A stretch of 64,000 bases of DNA from positions 496,001 through 560,000 of the forward strand of contig NZ_JOEE01000001.1 of assembly GCF_000720925.1 (NCBI RefSeq). Direction: 5' to 3'. The position numbers and the translations under genes are program-made. Positions 30,994 through 38,744 of the stretch are shown in pieces (position 1 is the first letter of the stretch; each line of letters opens with the position of its first letter). Source of the DNA: Phycicoccus jejuensis (GTDB lineage: Bacteria; Actinomycetota; Actinomycetes; Actinomycetales; Dermatophilaceae). The notes under the pieces were generated by a model. It saw only the letters and a list, made by a program, of their open reading frames with translations, made no database searches and was not told the DNA's origin.

Positions 30994-32586
30994 TCAGACG
31001 AACATCGGGTCGTGGTCTTCGTACGCGGAGCGGGTGGTCTGGGCCTCGCCCTCGCCGGCGAGGGCAGCGGCCAGGGCGAACAGCGGGGCGGTGTTGGACG
31101 AGGACGAGCGGCGCGACCACGGATCGGTGTCGCCGGCGACGCGGGCGGCGAGGCCGTCCACGGCCTTGACCATCTCGGGCTGCCCGCGGTGTCGGAACGT
31201 GCCGTCGGTGACGGCCTGCTCGATGGTCTGCTGGGCCTGGACGAACGCGGCCGCCTTGACCTCGACGACCGTCACGCCGGCCCGCTCGAGGTCGGCGCGC
31301 CAGGCGAGCGCGGGCGACTTCGGCGGGAAGTGCAGCGGGACGCCGTGGCCCTCGGCCAGCTGCTTCCCGATCTCGACCACCTGGCCGAGGTCGTGCGTCG
31401 GGACCCAGTAGCGGATCGCGCCGTGGCGCATCCCGTCGGCGCGGCGGCCGGAGACGGAGAAGCACACCGAGCGGCGGTCGAGCGGCGCGTCGACACCGAG
31501 CGTCAGGGACTCGTCCGTCGCCATCGAGGTCCCGTCGATGAGCTCGCCCCAGCGCGTCGTCGAGATGGGCCCGTCGCCGCCCTTGACCTTCGGCCAGTGG
31601 ACCCACTGGTTCATGTAGCCGCGGCGGAAGCCGTCGATGCCGGAGCCGAAGCCCTCGTCGACGTCCGCGCCGCCGCGCTCGGCCTTGTCCAGCCGGGCGA
31701 GCAGGTCGGCCTTCGTGATCGTGTGGCCGAGCGCCGGCAGGTACTGCGCCCACACGGCCGGGTCGCGATAGTCCGCCTCGTCGGGGACCGACCACTCGAG
31801 GTAGCAGGTCCGCGACTTCTTCTGCTTCGCGGCCTTCCGGCCGGCGACGACCTTCCCCGCGAGGAAGGTCGACTTCTCGTTACCGACCGTCGAGATGATG
31901 TAGGTCTGCGCCGAGCCGGTCGAGCCGCGGGTGATCGTCGCCGCGTCGACCGCCTGCTCGACGAGGTCGTCGGTGTGCACGAAGGCCTCGTCGATGACCG
32001 GCATGTCGAGCACGTCGCCGTGCGAGGCGTCCTCGGTCGGCGGGTCGATCTGCAGGTAGGAGCCCGTGCCGAAGGCGATGTGCTCCCCGTTGTTGTTCAT
32101 CGAGAGCTTCCACTCGTTCTGCCGCTTCGGCCTGGCGCGCGAGTCCTGCGGCACCTCGGCGAGCGTCCGGGCCCGGCGCAGGATCGGTGCGAACTCCCGT
32201 TCGAGCTTGCGGCGCGCCATCTTCCCCGACTGCGCGATGTAGGTGCAGGTCTGCGGGCCGAAGGCCTTGGCGAACAGCACGCACCGCAGGACGAACAGCA
32301 CGAGGATGAGCGTCGTCTTCCCCGACTGCCGGGGCACGGTGATGATGACCTCTCGGTACCAGAGGCCGCCCGTCTTCGGGTCGATCTCGAGGGCGACGTC
32401 CGCGGCGTGCTGCTGCCACGGCATGAACGGCTTCCCGATGCGCCTCGCGACGGTGCCGGCGTGGCCGCCCCACGTCTCGCGCTTCGGGTTGCGCGGCGTG
32501 CCGATCCTCGGAGGGACGAGCTCAGCCGGCGCCGGGGACGAGGTGGAGCTCGCCCCAGCCGCCTTCCTCGTCGCCGTCTTCGGCAC
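30994..32586 (-). CDS. Terminase large subunit
   Basis: 530 residues. ATPase Walker A VPRQSGKTT at about 84-92, adenine-binding and Walker B regions (VLDMPVIDEAF), coupling motif SAQTYIISTVGN, then a C-terminal RNase H-type nuclease domain with acidic residues (LTLGVDAPLD, then the VTVVEVKAAAF and final DPWSRRSSSSNTAP stretches). It pumps DNA into proheads and cuts it. GTG 32586 overlaps the small subunit gene by about 65 bases. Confidence 0.95.
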   Translation of the reverse strand: MPKTATRKAAGASSTSSPAPAELVPPRIGTPRNPKRETWGGHAGTVARRIGKPFMPWQQHAADVALEIDPKTGGLWYREVIITVPRQSGKTTLILVLFVLRCVLFAKAFGPQTCTYIAQSGKMARRKLEREFAPILRRARTLAEVPQDSRARPKRQNEWKLSMNNNGEHIAFGTGSYLQIDPPTEDASHGDVLDMPVIDEAFVHTDDLVEQAVDAATITRGSTGSAQTYIISTVGNEKSTFLAGKVVAGRKAAKQKKSRTCYLEWSVPDEADYRDPAVWAQYLPALGHTITKADLLARLDKAERGGADVDEGFGSGIDGFRRGYMNQWVHWPKVKGGDGPISTTRWGELIDGTSMATDESLTLGVDAPLDRRSVCFSVSGRRADGMRHGAIRYWVPTHDLGQVVEIGKQLAEGHGVPLHFPPKSPALAWRADLERAGVTVVEVKAAAFVQAQQTIEQAVTDGTFRHRGQPEMVKAVDGLAARVAGDTDPWSRRSSSSNTAPLFALAAALAGEGEAQTTRSAYEDHDPMFV

Positions 32587-32788
32587 TGGTCGCCTCCCGC
32601 AGCTTCTCCATCGTCACGCGCAGGGCGTTGACGAACGGGGCGATCGAGGCCGTGCCCGACTGCGTGCGCGGCGGGTCGTCGATGTTGGACGCGAGCTCGA
32701 GCGCGGCGGCCGCGAGGACCTCGGCGTACGGGTCCAGCTCGCCGAGCGAGTCGATCCAGTCGGACGTCTTCGCGTGCACCGAGGTCAT
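32522..32788 (-). CDS. Terminase small subunit-like protein
   Basis: 88 residues, helical and acidic (DPYAEVLAAAALELASNIDD, FVNALRVTMEKLREATSA), immediately upstream of and overlapping the large terminase gene, the standard site of the DNA-recognition subunit. ATG 32788 sits nine bases after GAGGGGG; the GTG at 32794 is too close to it. Sequence similarity to known small subunits is not obvious, so the name rests on position and size. Confidence 0.6.
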   Translation of the reverse strand: MTSVHAKTSDWIDSLGELDPYAEVLAAAALELASNIDDPPRTQSGTASIAPFVNALRVTMEKLREATSAEDGDEEGGWGELHLVPGAG

Positions 32789-32896
32789 GCCCACCGCCCC
32801 CTCGAGGCCACTCCGGCGGCCGTTCAGAGAGAGAGCGGAAGCGGCCGGGGTCTTCCGTCGGTCGGGGGGCTCACAGAATCTGGACCCCCCTCGGGG

Positions 32897-33181
32897 TCAG
32901 GGCCAGTCGTACCCGGTCCCTCGTCGCGCGTTGCCTGCCTTCGCACCCGCGCTGTAGTTGCACGTACTCGCTTCTGGTGCGAGCGGCGCGCTGCTGTCCC
33001 CGTCGACCGTGTGGCCGGCCGTCCAGGTGGCGGGCTTGCCGTCTCGGTGGGGCGGGTGTTGGGCGAGGGTGTGACCGCAGCGCCAGCACGTCGTCGTCGG
33101 GTCGGTGTTCGCCTGGTCGCGCACGCGTCGTGCTCGGACGTGGTAGTCGCCGCGGTGGTGGGCGCCCTTGGTCTTCGCCAC
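32897..33181 (-). CDS. HNH endonuclease of the packaging region
   Basis: 94 residues with a zinc-bound HNH module: CWRCG, the WTAGHTVDGD catalytic His strand, then APEASTCNYSAGAKAGN with the second Cys and Asn. Such enzymes next to terminase genes help cut cohesive ends during packaging in many siphoviruses. GTG 33181 follows GGGAG; longer frames upstream run into the terminator. About 100 bases between it and terS may hold the packaging site. Confidence 0.82.
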   Translation of the reverse strand: MAKTKGAHHRGDYHVRARRVRDQANTDPTTTCWRCGHTLAQHPPHRDGKPATWTAGHTVDGDSSAPLAPEASTCNYSAGAKAGNARRGTGYDWP

Positions 33182-33321
33182 GACTCCCGCCTCCCGCGTT
33201 GTCCTGCGTGCCCGGCCCGCCGCCGCCGCGCGTCTCGTGCACTCCGGGAAGGCTGCTCGAGGCGGCACCGCATGTCGGAGGTGAGGGGTCGTGGGGCTGA
33301 CGGCGGGCCGGGCATGCAGAA

Positions 33322-33353
33322 CGCCCCCGGAGGAGAGGGGTCTCCCGGGGGCG
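33322..33353 (-). terminator. Terminator ending the early operon
   Basis: CGCCCCCGG (33322-33330) pairs with CCGGGGGCG (33345-33353), with further pairing in between, just after the last early gene (stop at 33389) and before the HNH/late block. Confidence 0.75.
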
Positions 33354-33388
33354 CTTCTGGATCCGGGCACGCCGGATCGACGAGCCCA

Positions 33389-34180
33389 CTATGAGGCCGC
33401 TTGTGCCGTCCCGTCAAGTGCGGCGCGGGAGCGGGTGACCTTCCAGTCGGTGTAGGCGTCGCGGAAGGGGAGGCACTCGGTGCACTCGACGAGCTCGGTG
33501 TGGGCGTCGAGGGTCCAGTGGCGGGGCTTGGTGACGTCGTGTTCGGTGCACCACTGGACGTGCTGGCCGAGCATGTCGAGGCTGCCGTGGTCGGGGTCGC
33601 CGGTGCGGTCCCAGGTGTCGCCGCAGCTGGTGCAGACGGCGAGCTCGTCGTCGAGGCGGATGCGGAGGGTGTCGGACTCCCAGCAGGTGGGGCAGGGCGC
33701 GCCGTGAGGCCGTAGGGGTGGTGAGTCCCAGTGGGTGACGAGGCGGGCGGCGGCCCACCAGGAACGGACGCGGGGGTGGGTGCTGGCGCCGACCTGGCCG
33801 GAGATGGCGAGGAGGCGGTCCTCGAGGGGGAGAGTGGGGACGATGGTGCGGGTGCGGGGTTCCTGCTCGATGCCGAGGTCGACGGCGAGGGCGTGGGACT
33901 CGCGGTCGATGCGGCCGAGGGTGTCGAGCGCCTCGAGGTGCGCGGCTGGCTTCGACTTGGCGGTGCTGGCGGCGGCGTCACTGTCGGAGCGGCTGGAGGA
34001 GTCGCCGGCGGCGGCGCGGATCTGGGAGAGGAGCGAAGGGTGGTGCACGGTGTGGGTGGTGCGGCGGGGGCGCCACACGCCGTCGGCGTGCTTGGCGGGC
34101 TGGGTGACCTCCTCGTGGGTGGCGTAGGGCTGGACGAGCTCGCGGATGTGGTCGGCGGCCAGCATGGGTGGGCGGGTCAT
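33389..34180 (-). CDS. Phage zinc-ribbon protein of unknown function
   Basis: 263 residues. The N-terminal part is helical (LAADHIRELVQPYATHEEV). The C-terminal half has a zinc ribbon, CPTCWESDT and AVCTSCGDTW, and two further Cys (VQWCTEH, LVECTECLPF). Proteins of this build are common in the early operons of actinophages and lack a known role; nucleic-acid binding is plausible. ATG 34180 overlaps the previous gene by ATGA. Confidence 0.6.
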   Translation of the reverse strand: MTRPPMLAADHIRELVQPYATHEEVTQPAKHADGVWRPRRTTHTVHHPSLLSQIRAAAGDSSSRSDSDAAASTAKSKPAAHLEALDTLGRIDRESHALAVDLGIEQEPRTRTIVPTLPLEDRLLAISGQVGASTHPRVRSWWAAARLVTHWDSPPLRPHGAPCPTCWESDTLRIRLDDELAVCTSCGDTWDRTGDPDHGSLDMLGQHVQWCTEHDVTKPRHWTLDAHTELVECTECLPFRDAYTDWKVTRSRAALDGTAQAAS

Positions 34181-34299
34181 CGAGTCTGCTCCTGATGGTC
34201 GATGCGAAGGTGGTCGTCGAGGAGGACGCGGGCGACGGCTCGGAAGCGGCAGCCGGGGTGCGGGCAGTGGTAGCCGCCGGTGGGTTCAGACGTGGTCAT
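34177..34299 (-). CDS. 40-residue C2H2-type zinc-finger protein
   Basis: Encodes GYHCPHPGCRFRAVARVLLD followed by DHLRIDH: two Cys, a helix and two His at C2H2 spacing (C-x4-C-x12-H-x4-H). ATG 34299 lies upstream of an ATGA overlap with the next gene. Single C2H2 fingers of this size in phages may bind DNA or act as decoys for host regulators; function unknown. Confidence 0.6.
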   Translation of the reverse strand: MTTSEPTGGYHCPHPGCRFRAVARVLLDDHLRIDHQEQTR

Positions 34300-34319
34300 C
34301 GGCTTCCTCTCGTCGGTCG

Positions 34320-34727
34320 TCAGTACGGGGGTGGGGCGCCGGCGATCTGGAACGGCTGGAAGCGAACCTCGGCGCGCCAGGCGGGGTGGGCCTCGGGTGG
34401 TGGGTCGCCGCAGCGGTGGGTGACGAGGACGCGCACGCGGTGGCTGTTGTTGCCGGCGATACGGGCGGCGGAGCGGTGGTAGAGCCCGTCGTCGGGGTGC
34501 TCGCTCCAGGTGGGCAGGCCGGCGACGACGGCGAGGAGCTCGCCGTAGGGGGTGGTGGGGGTGGGCCAGCACGCGATGGTGATGCCGAGGTCGGTGATGG
34601 CGGCGGTGACGGCGAGGCGGCACGCGCGGCAGGTGGCTGCCCGGGGCTTGCGTCCGATGCCGGCCTCGTCGAGGTGGCCGTCGGCGATGAGGTGGGCGGT
34701 GACGCGCTCGCGCTGGGTGGTGGTCAT
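34320..34727 (-). CDS. Early phage protein of unknown function
   Basis: 135 residues. A Cys pair (AATCRACRLAV) and helical N-terminal half precede a small alpha/beta region (VLVTHRCGDPPPEAHPAWRA). ATG 34727 overlaps the replication gene stop by ATGA. No family recognised. Confidence 0.5.
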   Translation of the reverse strand: MTTTQRERVTAHLIADGHLDEAGIGRKPRAATCRACRLAVTAAITDLGITIACWPTPTTPYGELLAVVAGLPTWSEHPDDGLYHRSAARIAGNNSHRVRVLVTHRCGDPPPEAHPAWRAEVRFQPFQIAGAPPPY

Positions 34728-37177
34728 CGGTCGACGACCTCGCCGGTGGTGGCGTCGACGACCTGCCCGGTCTGGTGGTCGTAGAGGAGCTTCCCGCCGG
34801 CCATCGGGGTGCGCCTGGCTCCGACCCCGGTGGGGGCGGTCTCGGGTGCTGCACCGGGGTTGGGGGACCGGGGTACTTCGTACCCCCCGGTCAACCCCAC
34901 CACCCCGGTTGGTTCTGCCGGGGTTGGCAACCCCGGTCCAACCCCGGTTGCAACCCCAGTAGTGGAAGGGGGTGGGAGGAGCTCGTTGAACGGGGTGTCG
35001 AGGGTGTGCAGCGACTTCTGGCCGTGCTTGGTGACGGTGACCCACCCCTCGTCGACGAGGGCCTTGAGGGCGGTCTTGAGGTGGCGCACGTCGCCGGTGA
35101 CGGCGCCGAGAACCTCGTTGCGGCCGGCGCCGGGGTTGTCGGCCAGCCACCCGGCGATGCGGCCCATGTAGACGGTGGGGCGGAACGCCTTGGGCTCGTG
35201 GGTGTCGGCGTCGTAGGTGGTGGGTGCGGTGAGCTCGAGGGTGACGTCGGAGCCGTCGGTGTTGGACGTGATGGCGAGGTCGCCGAACCAGTGACCGGCC
35301 TTCCCGGGGGCGGAGGCGCCGCGGACGGTGCCGAGGCGGTCCTTGTCGACGTGGAGCCTGATCTTGCCGGCCTGGCCCTTCCCGAACGGGGTGACGGGCT
35401 CGGCGCGCAGGGTGCAGCCGGTGGTCATGGCGCGCTTGGCCTGGGCGCCGATGCCGCCGTTGGTGCCGTGCTCCTTGTCCTTGGGGGTGTGGTCGATGTA
35501 GACGACGGCGGGCCCGCGGGCGGCGATGGGCTTGAGGACGTGCTGCATGAACGTGGTGGCGTCCTTGTTGTCCTTGAGGTCGAGGCCCTGGAGGGTCATG
35601 GCGGCGTTGAACCCGTCGACGACGACGAGGGTGGGTGCCCAGGTGTCGAGGTGCTCGGAGAGGTCGAGGCCGGTCTCGGCGAGGGGGTGGAACGGCTCGT
35701 CGGGGTTGATGTAGGCGACGTGCTCGCGGACCTCGGTGCGGGTGAGGCCGATGGCGAGGAGGCGGGCGGTCATGCCGCGGTCGGAGTCCTCGAAGTCGAT
35801 GACGGTGACGTGCTGGCCTTCGTCGACGGCCTGGCGGACGGCGTGGAGGGCGACCCAGGTCTTGCCGGACTCGGAGGGGCCGATGATGCCGTTGACGCGG
35901 CCGGGGTAGAACGCGTGGTGGCCGTCGTCGCGGGTGAGGTGGGCGGGCTGCTCGGGTGGGGTGTCGTCGTCGAGGGCGGCGTCGAGGTCGCGGGGCCACC
36001 AGGTGGTGTGGGTGTCCTCGGCGGGCTCGTCAGTCGTGGAGGTGGCCCCGGCCGTCGCATCGGGAGCACTCGCGTTCGCCGTCCCAGTCGTCGACGATGC
36101 CGGAGCCGGCGCAGACGTGGCAGGTGGCGAGACGGTGCTCGTCTTCGGGGCAGCTGGTGGTGGTGTCGTCCACTGGGTGGCGCTCCTGTCGATGAGTCCG
36201 GCGAACGGGTCGTCGCACGGGTCGATGTCGGGGGTGGTGGGATGGGCGCCGGCGGCGATGTCGACGGCGCCGGTGACCATGCGGTCCCACTCGGCCTCGG
36301 CGTCGCCGGGGCGGCGGTCGGCGCCCACGGCGGCGAGGAACGACCCGCGAGCCCGTTCGAGGGCGGCGGTGAGGCCGTGGTGTCCTTCGCCGGCGAGCCA
36401 GGCGAGGCGGTTGGTCAGGCGCAGGGCGGCGTCGTGGCGGCCGCCCTCGTGGGTGGTGACGAGGTCGGCCAGTCCTCGGGTCAGGGCGTCGTCGATGCGC
36501 CGGCACGGGTGGCCGGCGGGGCGCGCGCCGACCCACGCGACGATGTCGTCGCGGCCGAGCCCGGCGTGGGGCTGGTCCGCGGACAGCTCGCCGCCGGTGA
36601 AGTGCGCGACCCAGGCTTCGGGCAGGTCGGGCAGGTCGTCGGGGTGGGGGATGTCGTGGGCGGTGACGACGCCGTCGGGGGTGTACCAGCGGTAGGTGCC
36701 GCCCTTGGGGTGCAGCGAGGGCCACACGACGGCGTAGCGGTGGTCGTGGCGGATGGTGTCGATGCCGGGGCCGAGCCCGCCGGGCCAGCGCAGGCCCTCG
36801 GGGACGCGGTACAGGCGGATGCCGGAGGCGCCGTCGTCGCGGCTGGTGGTGCGCCACGTCGGGGGGAGGGCGCCGAGGGTCTGCTCGAGCTGGGCGAGGA
36901 CCAGGGCGCCGGGCTTGCCGTCGTAGTGGTCGACGTCGACGCCGATGACGTGCGGGGGCAGGCGGAGGGCGATGTTGCCGTCGGGGCGCTCCTCGGTCCA
37001 GGCGTGGACGTCGGCGCCGGACGGGGTGGCGCCGCGGGCGCCGGTCCACCCGGTGGGGACGGGGGCTTTCTGGCCGGCGGGCAGGGGGAGGACGGCCCAG
37101 CCGTTGCGGTGGTAGGTGAAGGCGGCGGCCGCGAAGGGGCCGGGCGCCGGGGTGGTGGTCGTGTCGGTCACGCTCAC
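34724..37177 (-). CDS. Primase-polymerase fused to RepA-type helicase
   Basis: 817 residues. The N-terminal ~300 are a bifunctional primase/polymerase (Prim-Pol): GWAVLPLPAGQKAP, the catalytic pair Asp81/Asp83 in IGVDVDHYDGK, and VVWPSLHPKGGTYRW. A low-complexity Ala/Thr linker follows, then a RepA/DnaB-like ATPase with Walker A IGPSESGKTW (Lys439) and Walker B TLVVVDGFN, and a winged-helix region (NPGAGRNEVLGAVTGDV). It likely primes and unwinds phage DNA, replacing separate primase and helicase genes. GTG 37177 follows an AGGAA site. The last 50 residues are encoded by the repeat cluster at 34848-34960. Confidence 0.85.
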   Translation of the reverse strand: MSVTDTTTTPAPGPFAAAAFTYHRNGWAVLPLPAGQKAPVPTGWTGARGATPSGADVHAWTEERPDGNIALRLPPHVIGVDVDHYDGKPGALVLAQLEQTLGALPPTWRTTSRDDGASGIRLYRVPEGLRWPGGLGPGIDTIRHDHRYAVVWPSLHPKGGTYRWYTPDGVVTAHDIPHPDDLPDLPEAWVAHFTGGELSADQPHAGLGRDDIVAWVGARPAGHPCRRIDDALTRGLADLVTTHEGGRHDAALRLTNRLAWLAGEGHHGLTAALERARGSFLAAVGADRRPGDAEAEWDRMVTGAVDIAAGAHPTTPDIDPCDDPFAGLIDRSATQWTTPPPAAPKTSTVSPPATSAPAPASSTTGTANASAPDATAGATSTTDEPAEDTHTTWWPRDLDAALDDDTPPEQPAHLTRDDGHHAFYPGRVNGIIGPSESGKTWVALHAVRQAVDEGQHVTVIDFEDSDRGMTARLLAIGLTRTEVREHVAYINPDEPFHPLAETGLDLSEHLDTWAPTLVVVDGFNAAMTLQGLDLKDNKDATTFMQHVLKPIAARGPAVVYIDHTPKDKEHGTNGGIGAQAKRAMTTGCTLRAEPVTPFGKGQAGKIRLHVDKDRLGTVRGASAPGKAGHWFGDLAITSNTDGSDVTLELTAPTTYDADTHEPKAFRPTVYMGRIAGWLADNPGAGRNEVLGAVTGDVRHLKTALKALVDEGWVTVTKHGQKSLHTLDTPFNELLPPPSTTGVATGVGPGLPTPAEPTGVVGLTGGYEVPRSPNPGAAPETAPTGVGARRTPMAGGKLLYDHQTGQVVDATTGEVVDR
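34848..34960. repeat. Iteron-like AACCCCGG cluster, candidate replication origin
   Basis: Seven or more copies of AACCCCGG or its complement in about 110 bases within the 3' end of the replication gene. They include a perfect 19-bp palindrome CCGGGGTTGGCAACCCCGG (34918-34936) and the hairpin GGGGTAC-TTC-GTACCCC (34870-34886). Replication genes of phages and plasmids often carry their origin internally. The encoded peptide (TGVATGVGPGLP) is low complexity, so the DNA rather than the protein may be under selection. Confidence 0.5.
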
Positions 37178-37377
37178 GTCGTTCCTGTCGTCTGGGTCGT
37201 GCTCGAGAGGTCGGGGGCTGCGGTGACCCGGGCGCCGATGTCGGCGGCGAGCTGGCCGCACGAGTCGCACACGAGGAACACGGGCCCTCCGTCGCGGAAG
37301 TCGACGAGGAGGACACCCAGGGCGCCCCATCCGCACGACTCGCACCGGTCGATGGGTGGGTCTGGCTGCTCGCTCAC
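37174..37377 (-). CDS. Small zinc-ribbon protein
   Basis: 67 residues with CESCGWGALG and VFLVCDSCGQLAAD, a four-Cys rubredoxin-like zinc knuckle. GTG 37377 and GTGA overlap with the next gene. Probably a nucleic-acid-binding or adaptor protein of the replication operon; not recognised further. Confidence 0.6.
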   Translation of the reverse strand: MSEQPDPPIDRCESCGWGALGVLLVDFRDGGPVFLVCDSCGQLAADIGARVTAAPDLSSTTQTTGTT

Positions 37378-37745
37378 GAGGTCACCCCCAGGGCCTGCGG
37401 CAGGGAGCGCACCCAGGCGACGAGGTCGCGGGCGCCCTCCTTGCGCAGGTCGAACCACGGTGCCCAGCGCCACGCGCCCTTGAACTTGCCGTCGACCCAC
37501 ACGGCCGCGGCCCGGGCGCTGGCCGGGGCGAGCTCCACGCGCACGATGACGGACTCGACGACGGCGGCCGGGGCGCCGTAGCGGTCGACGTCGGTGCCGC
37601 GGGCGTACCGGGCGGTGGCGGTCCATCCGGCCTCGTCGGCGGCCTTGAGGAGACGTCGGGCACCGGTGGGGACCTCCTGCGGGGTCGCCTCCCGGGCGGG
37701 CACCTGCGGCGCTGGGTGGGTGTTCACGTCCTGCTCCCTGCTCAT
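37374..37745 (-). CDS. Early phage protein of unknown function
   Basis: 123 residues: a Pro-rich N-terminus, then an alpha/beta domain (ARRLLKAADEAGWTATARYA, SVIVRVELAPASARAAAVWV, FKGAWRWAPWFDLRKEG). Three Trp in the WRWAPW stretch are notable. Similar short proteins occur beside replication genes in actinophages. ATG 37745. Confidence 0.5.
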   Translation of the reverse strand: MSREQDVNTHPAPQVPAREATPQEVPTGARRLLKAADEAGWTATARYARGTDVDRYGAPAAVVESVIVRVELAPASARAAAVWVDGKFKGAWRWAPWFDLRKEGARDLVAWVRSLPQALGVTS

Positions 37746-37763
37746 GGTTGGGTGGTGGGTGCT

Positions 37764-37805
37764 CGCGGCGGCCGGTCGCTCGGCACAGTGGGGCCGGCCG
37801 CCGCG
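37764..37805 (-). terminator. Terminator after the ParB-like gene
   Basis: CGCGGCGGCCGG (37764-37775) pairs perfectly with CCGGCCGCCGCG (37794-37805), thirteen bases after the ParB stop codon at 37818. Confidence 0.75.
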
Positions 37806-37817
37806 GCGCTCAGGAGG

Positions 37818-38744
37818 TCACCCGGCCCTCACCTCGGGGTGGCCGCCGACGCCGATGGGCGACGCGAGGTCGAGGTGCTGGCGGTCGCGGAGCGCCTGGC
37901 GTTCGGTGACGCCGGTGCGGCGCGCGATCTGGTGGTCGCTGGCGCCTTGGGCGACCAGCCGCCGGACGACCTCGAGCCGGTCGGCGCGGGACAGCACCTC
38001 GGGCAGGTCTCCGCTGAGGACTCGAACGACCGCCGTCTCGTCGTGGGTCGGGACGACGTCGAGCTCGCCGCGCTCGTGGGCGCGGATGGTCTCTTCCCAG
38101 CACTGACCGCAGGCGACGGCGCCGACGATGGTGCGGCGGTCGCCGTGATCGCAGGTGATGGACGCGGCCAGGGGGTGGGAGCGGGTGAACCACGCCGAGC
38201 GACCGGCGTTGGTGCCGACGGTGCCGGTGCGCTTGGCCTTGACCTGCTTGGCCAGGGTGGTGGCGTCGCGGAGGGTGAGGGTGGAGTCCTCGACCATGTC
38301 CTGCGCCTCGCGGGGCAGCTCGAGGAGGAGGAGCCGGGCCTTGACGAGGGCGGCGCTGTAGCCGGTGGCGCGGGCGATGTCGACGGACACCATGCCCTCG
38401 TTGCGCAGCTGCCTGAACGCGCGGGCCTGCTCGAGCGGGGTGAGCTCCTTGTGCATGGCGGTGGCGAGCATGGTGGCGACGACGTCGCGCTTGCCGCGCC
38501 CGGTGGTGACGAGGCAGGGGAGGACGGGGACCTGCGCGAGGCGGGCCGCGGCGAGGCGACGGTGGCCGTCGGTGACGACGAGCCGGCCGCCGGTCTCGTT
38601 GACGATGAGGGGCTGGAGGATGCCCTGGACGCGGATGGACGCGGCGAGGTCCTCGACGTCGACGGTGGCGTCGTCGCGGACGTTGGCGGCGTTGGCGACG
38701 AGGTCGCCGATGGGGACGCCGCGGAGGGTGACGTTGCCGGCCAT
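37818..38744 (-). CDS. ParB-like nuclease-domain / partition protein
   Basis: 308 residues. ParB N-terminal CTP-binding-type fold (VEDLAASIRVQGILQPLIVN, DGHRRLAAARLAQVPVLPCL; the GHRR box is complete), a central HTH (SVDIARATGYSAALVKARLL), a C-terminal zinc-like CGQCW and a second HTH (QIARRTGVTERQALRDRQHL). No ParA is encoded in the element, so it is more likely a DNA-binding regulator or replication factor than half of a segregation system. Coupled to the gene upstream by TGATG. Confidence 0.8.
   Translation of the reverse strand: MAGNVTLRGVPIGDLVANAANVRDDATVDVEDLAASIRVQGILQPLIVNETGGRLVVTDGHRRLAAARLAQVPVLPCLVTTGRGKRDVVATMLATAMHKELTPLEQARAFRQLRNEGMVSVDIARATGYSAALVKARLLLLELPREAQDMVEDSTLTLRDATTLAKQVKAKRTGTVGTNAGRSAWFTRSHPLAASITCDHGDRRTIVGAVACGQCWEETIRAHERGELDVVPTHDETAVVRVLSGDLPEVLSRADRLEVVRRLVAQGASDHQIARRTGVTERQALRDRQHLDLASPIGVGGHPEVRAG

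Noticed and set aside
32789..32896. Defined cos site near the small terminase gene
   Set aside because: The HNH gene makes cohesive ends likely, but no overhang can be assigned from sequence alone.
37818..38744. Prophage partition system
   Set aside because: Only a ParB-like protein is present; no ParA and no obvious parS cluster, so a plasmid-like lifestyle is not supported.
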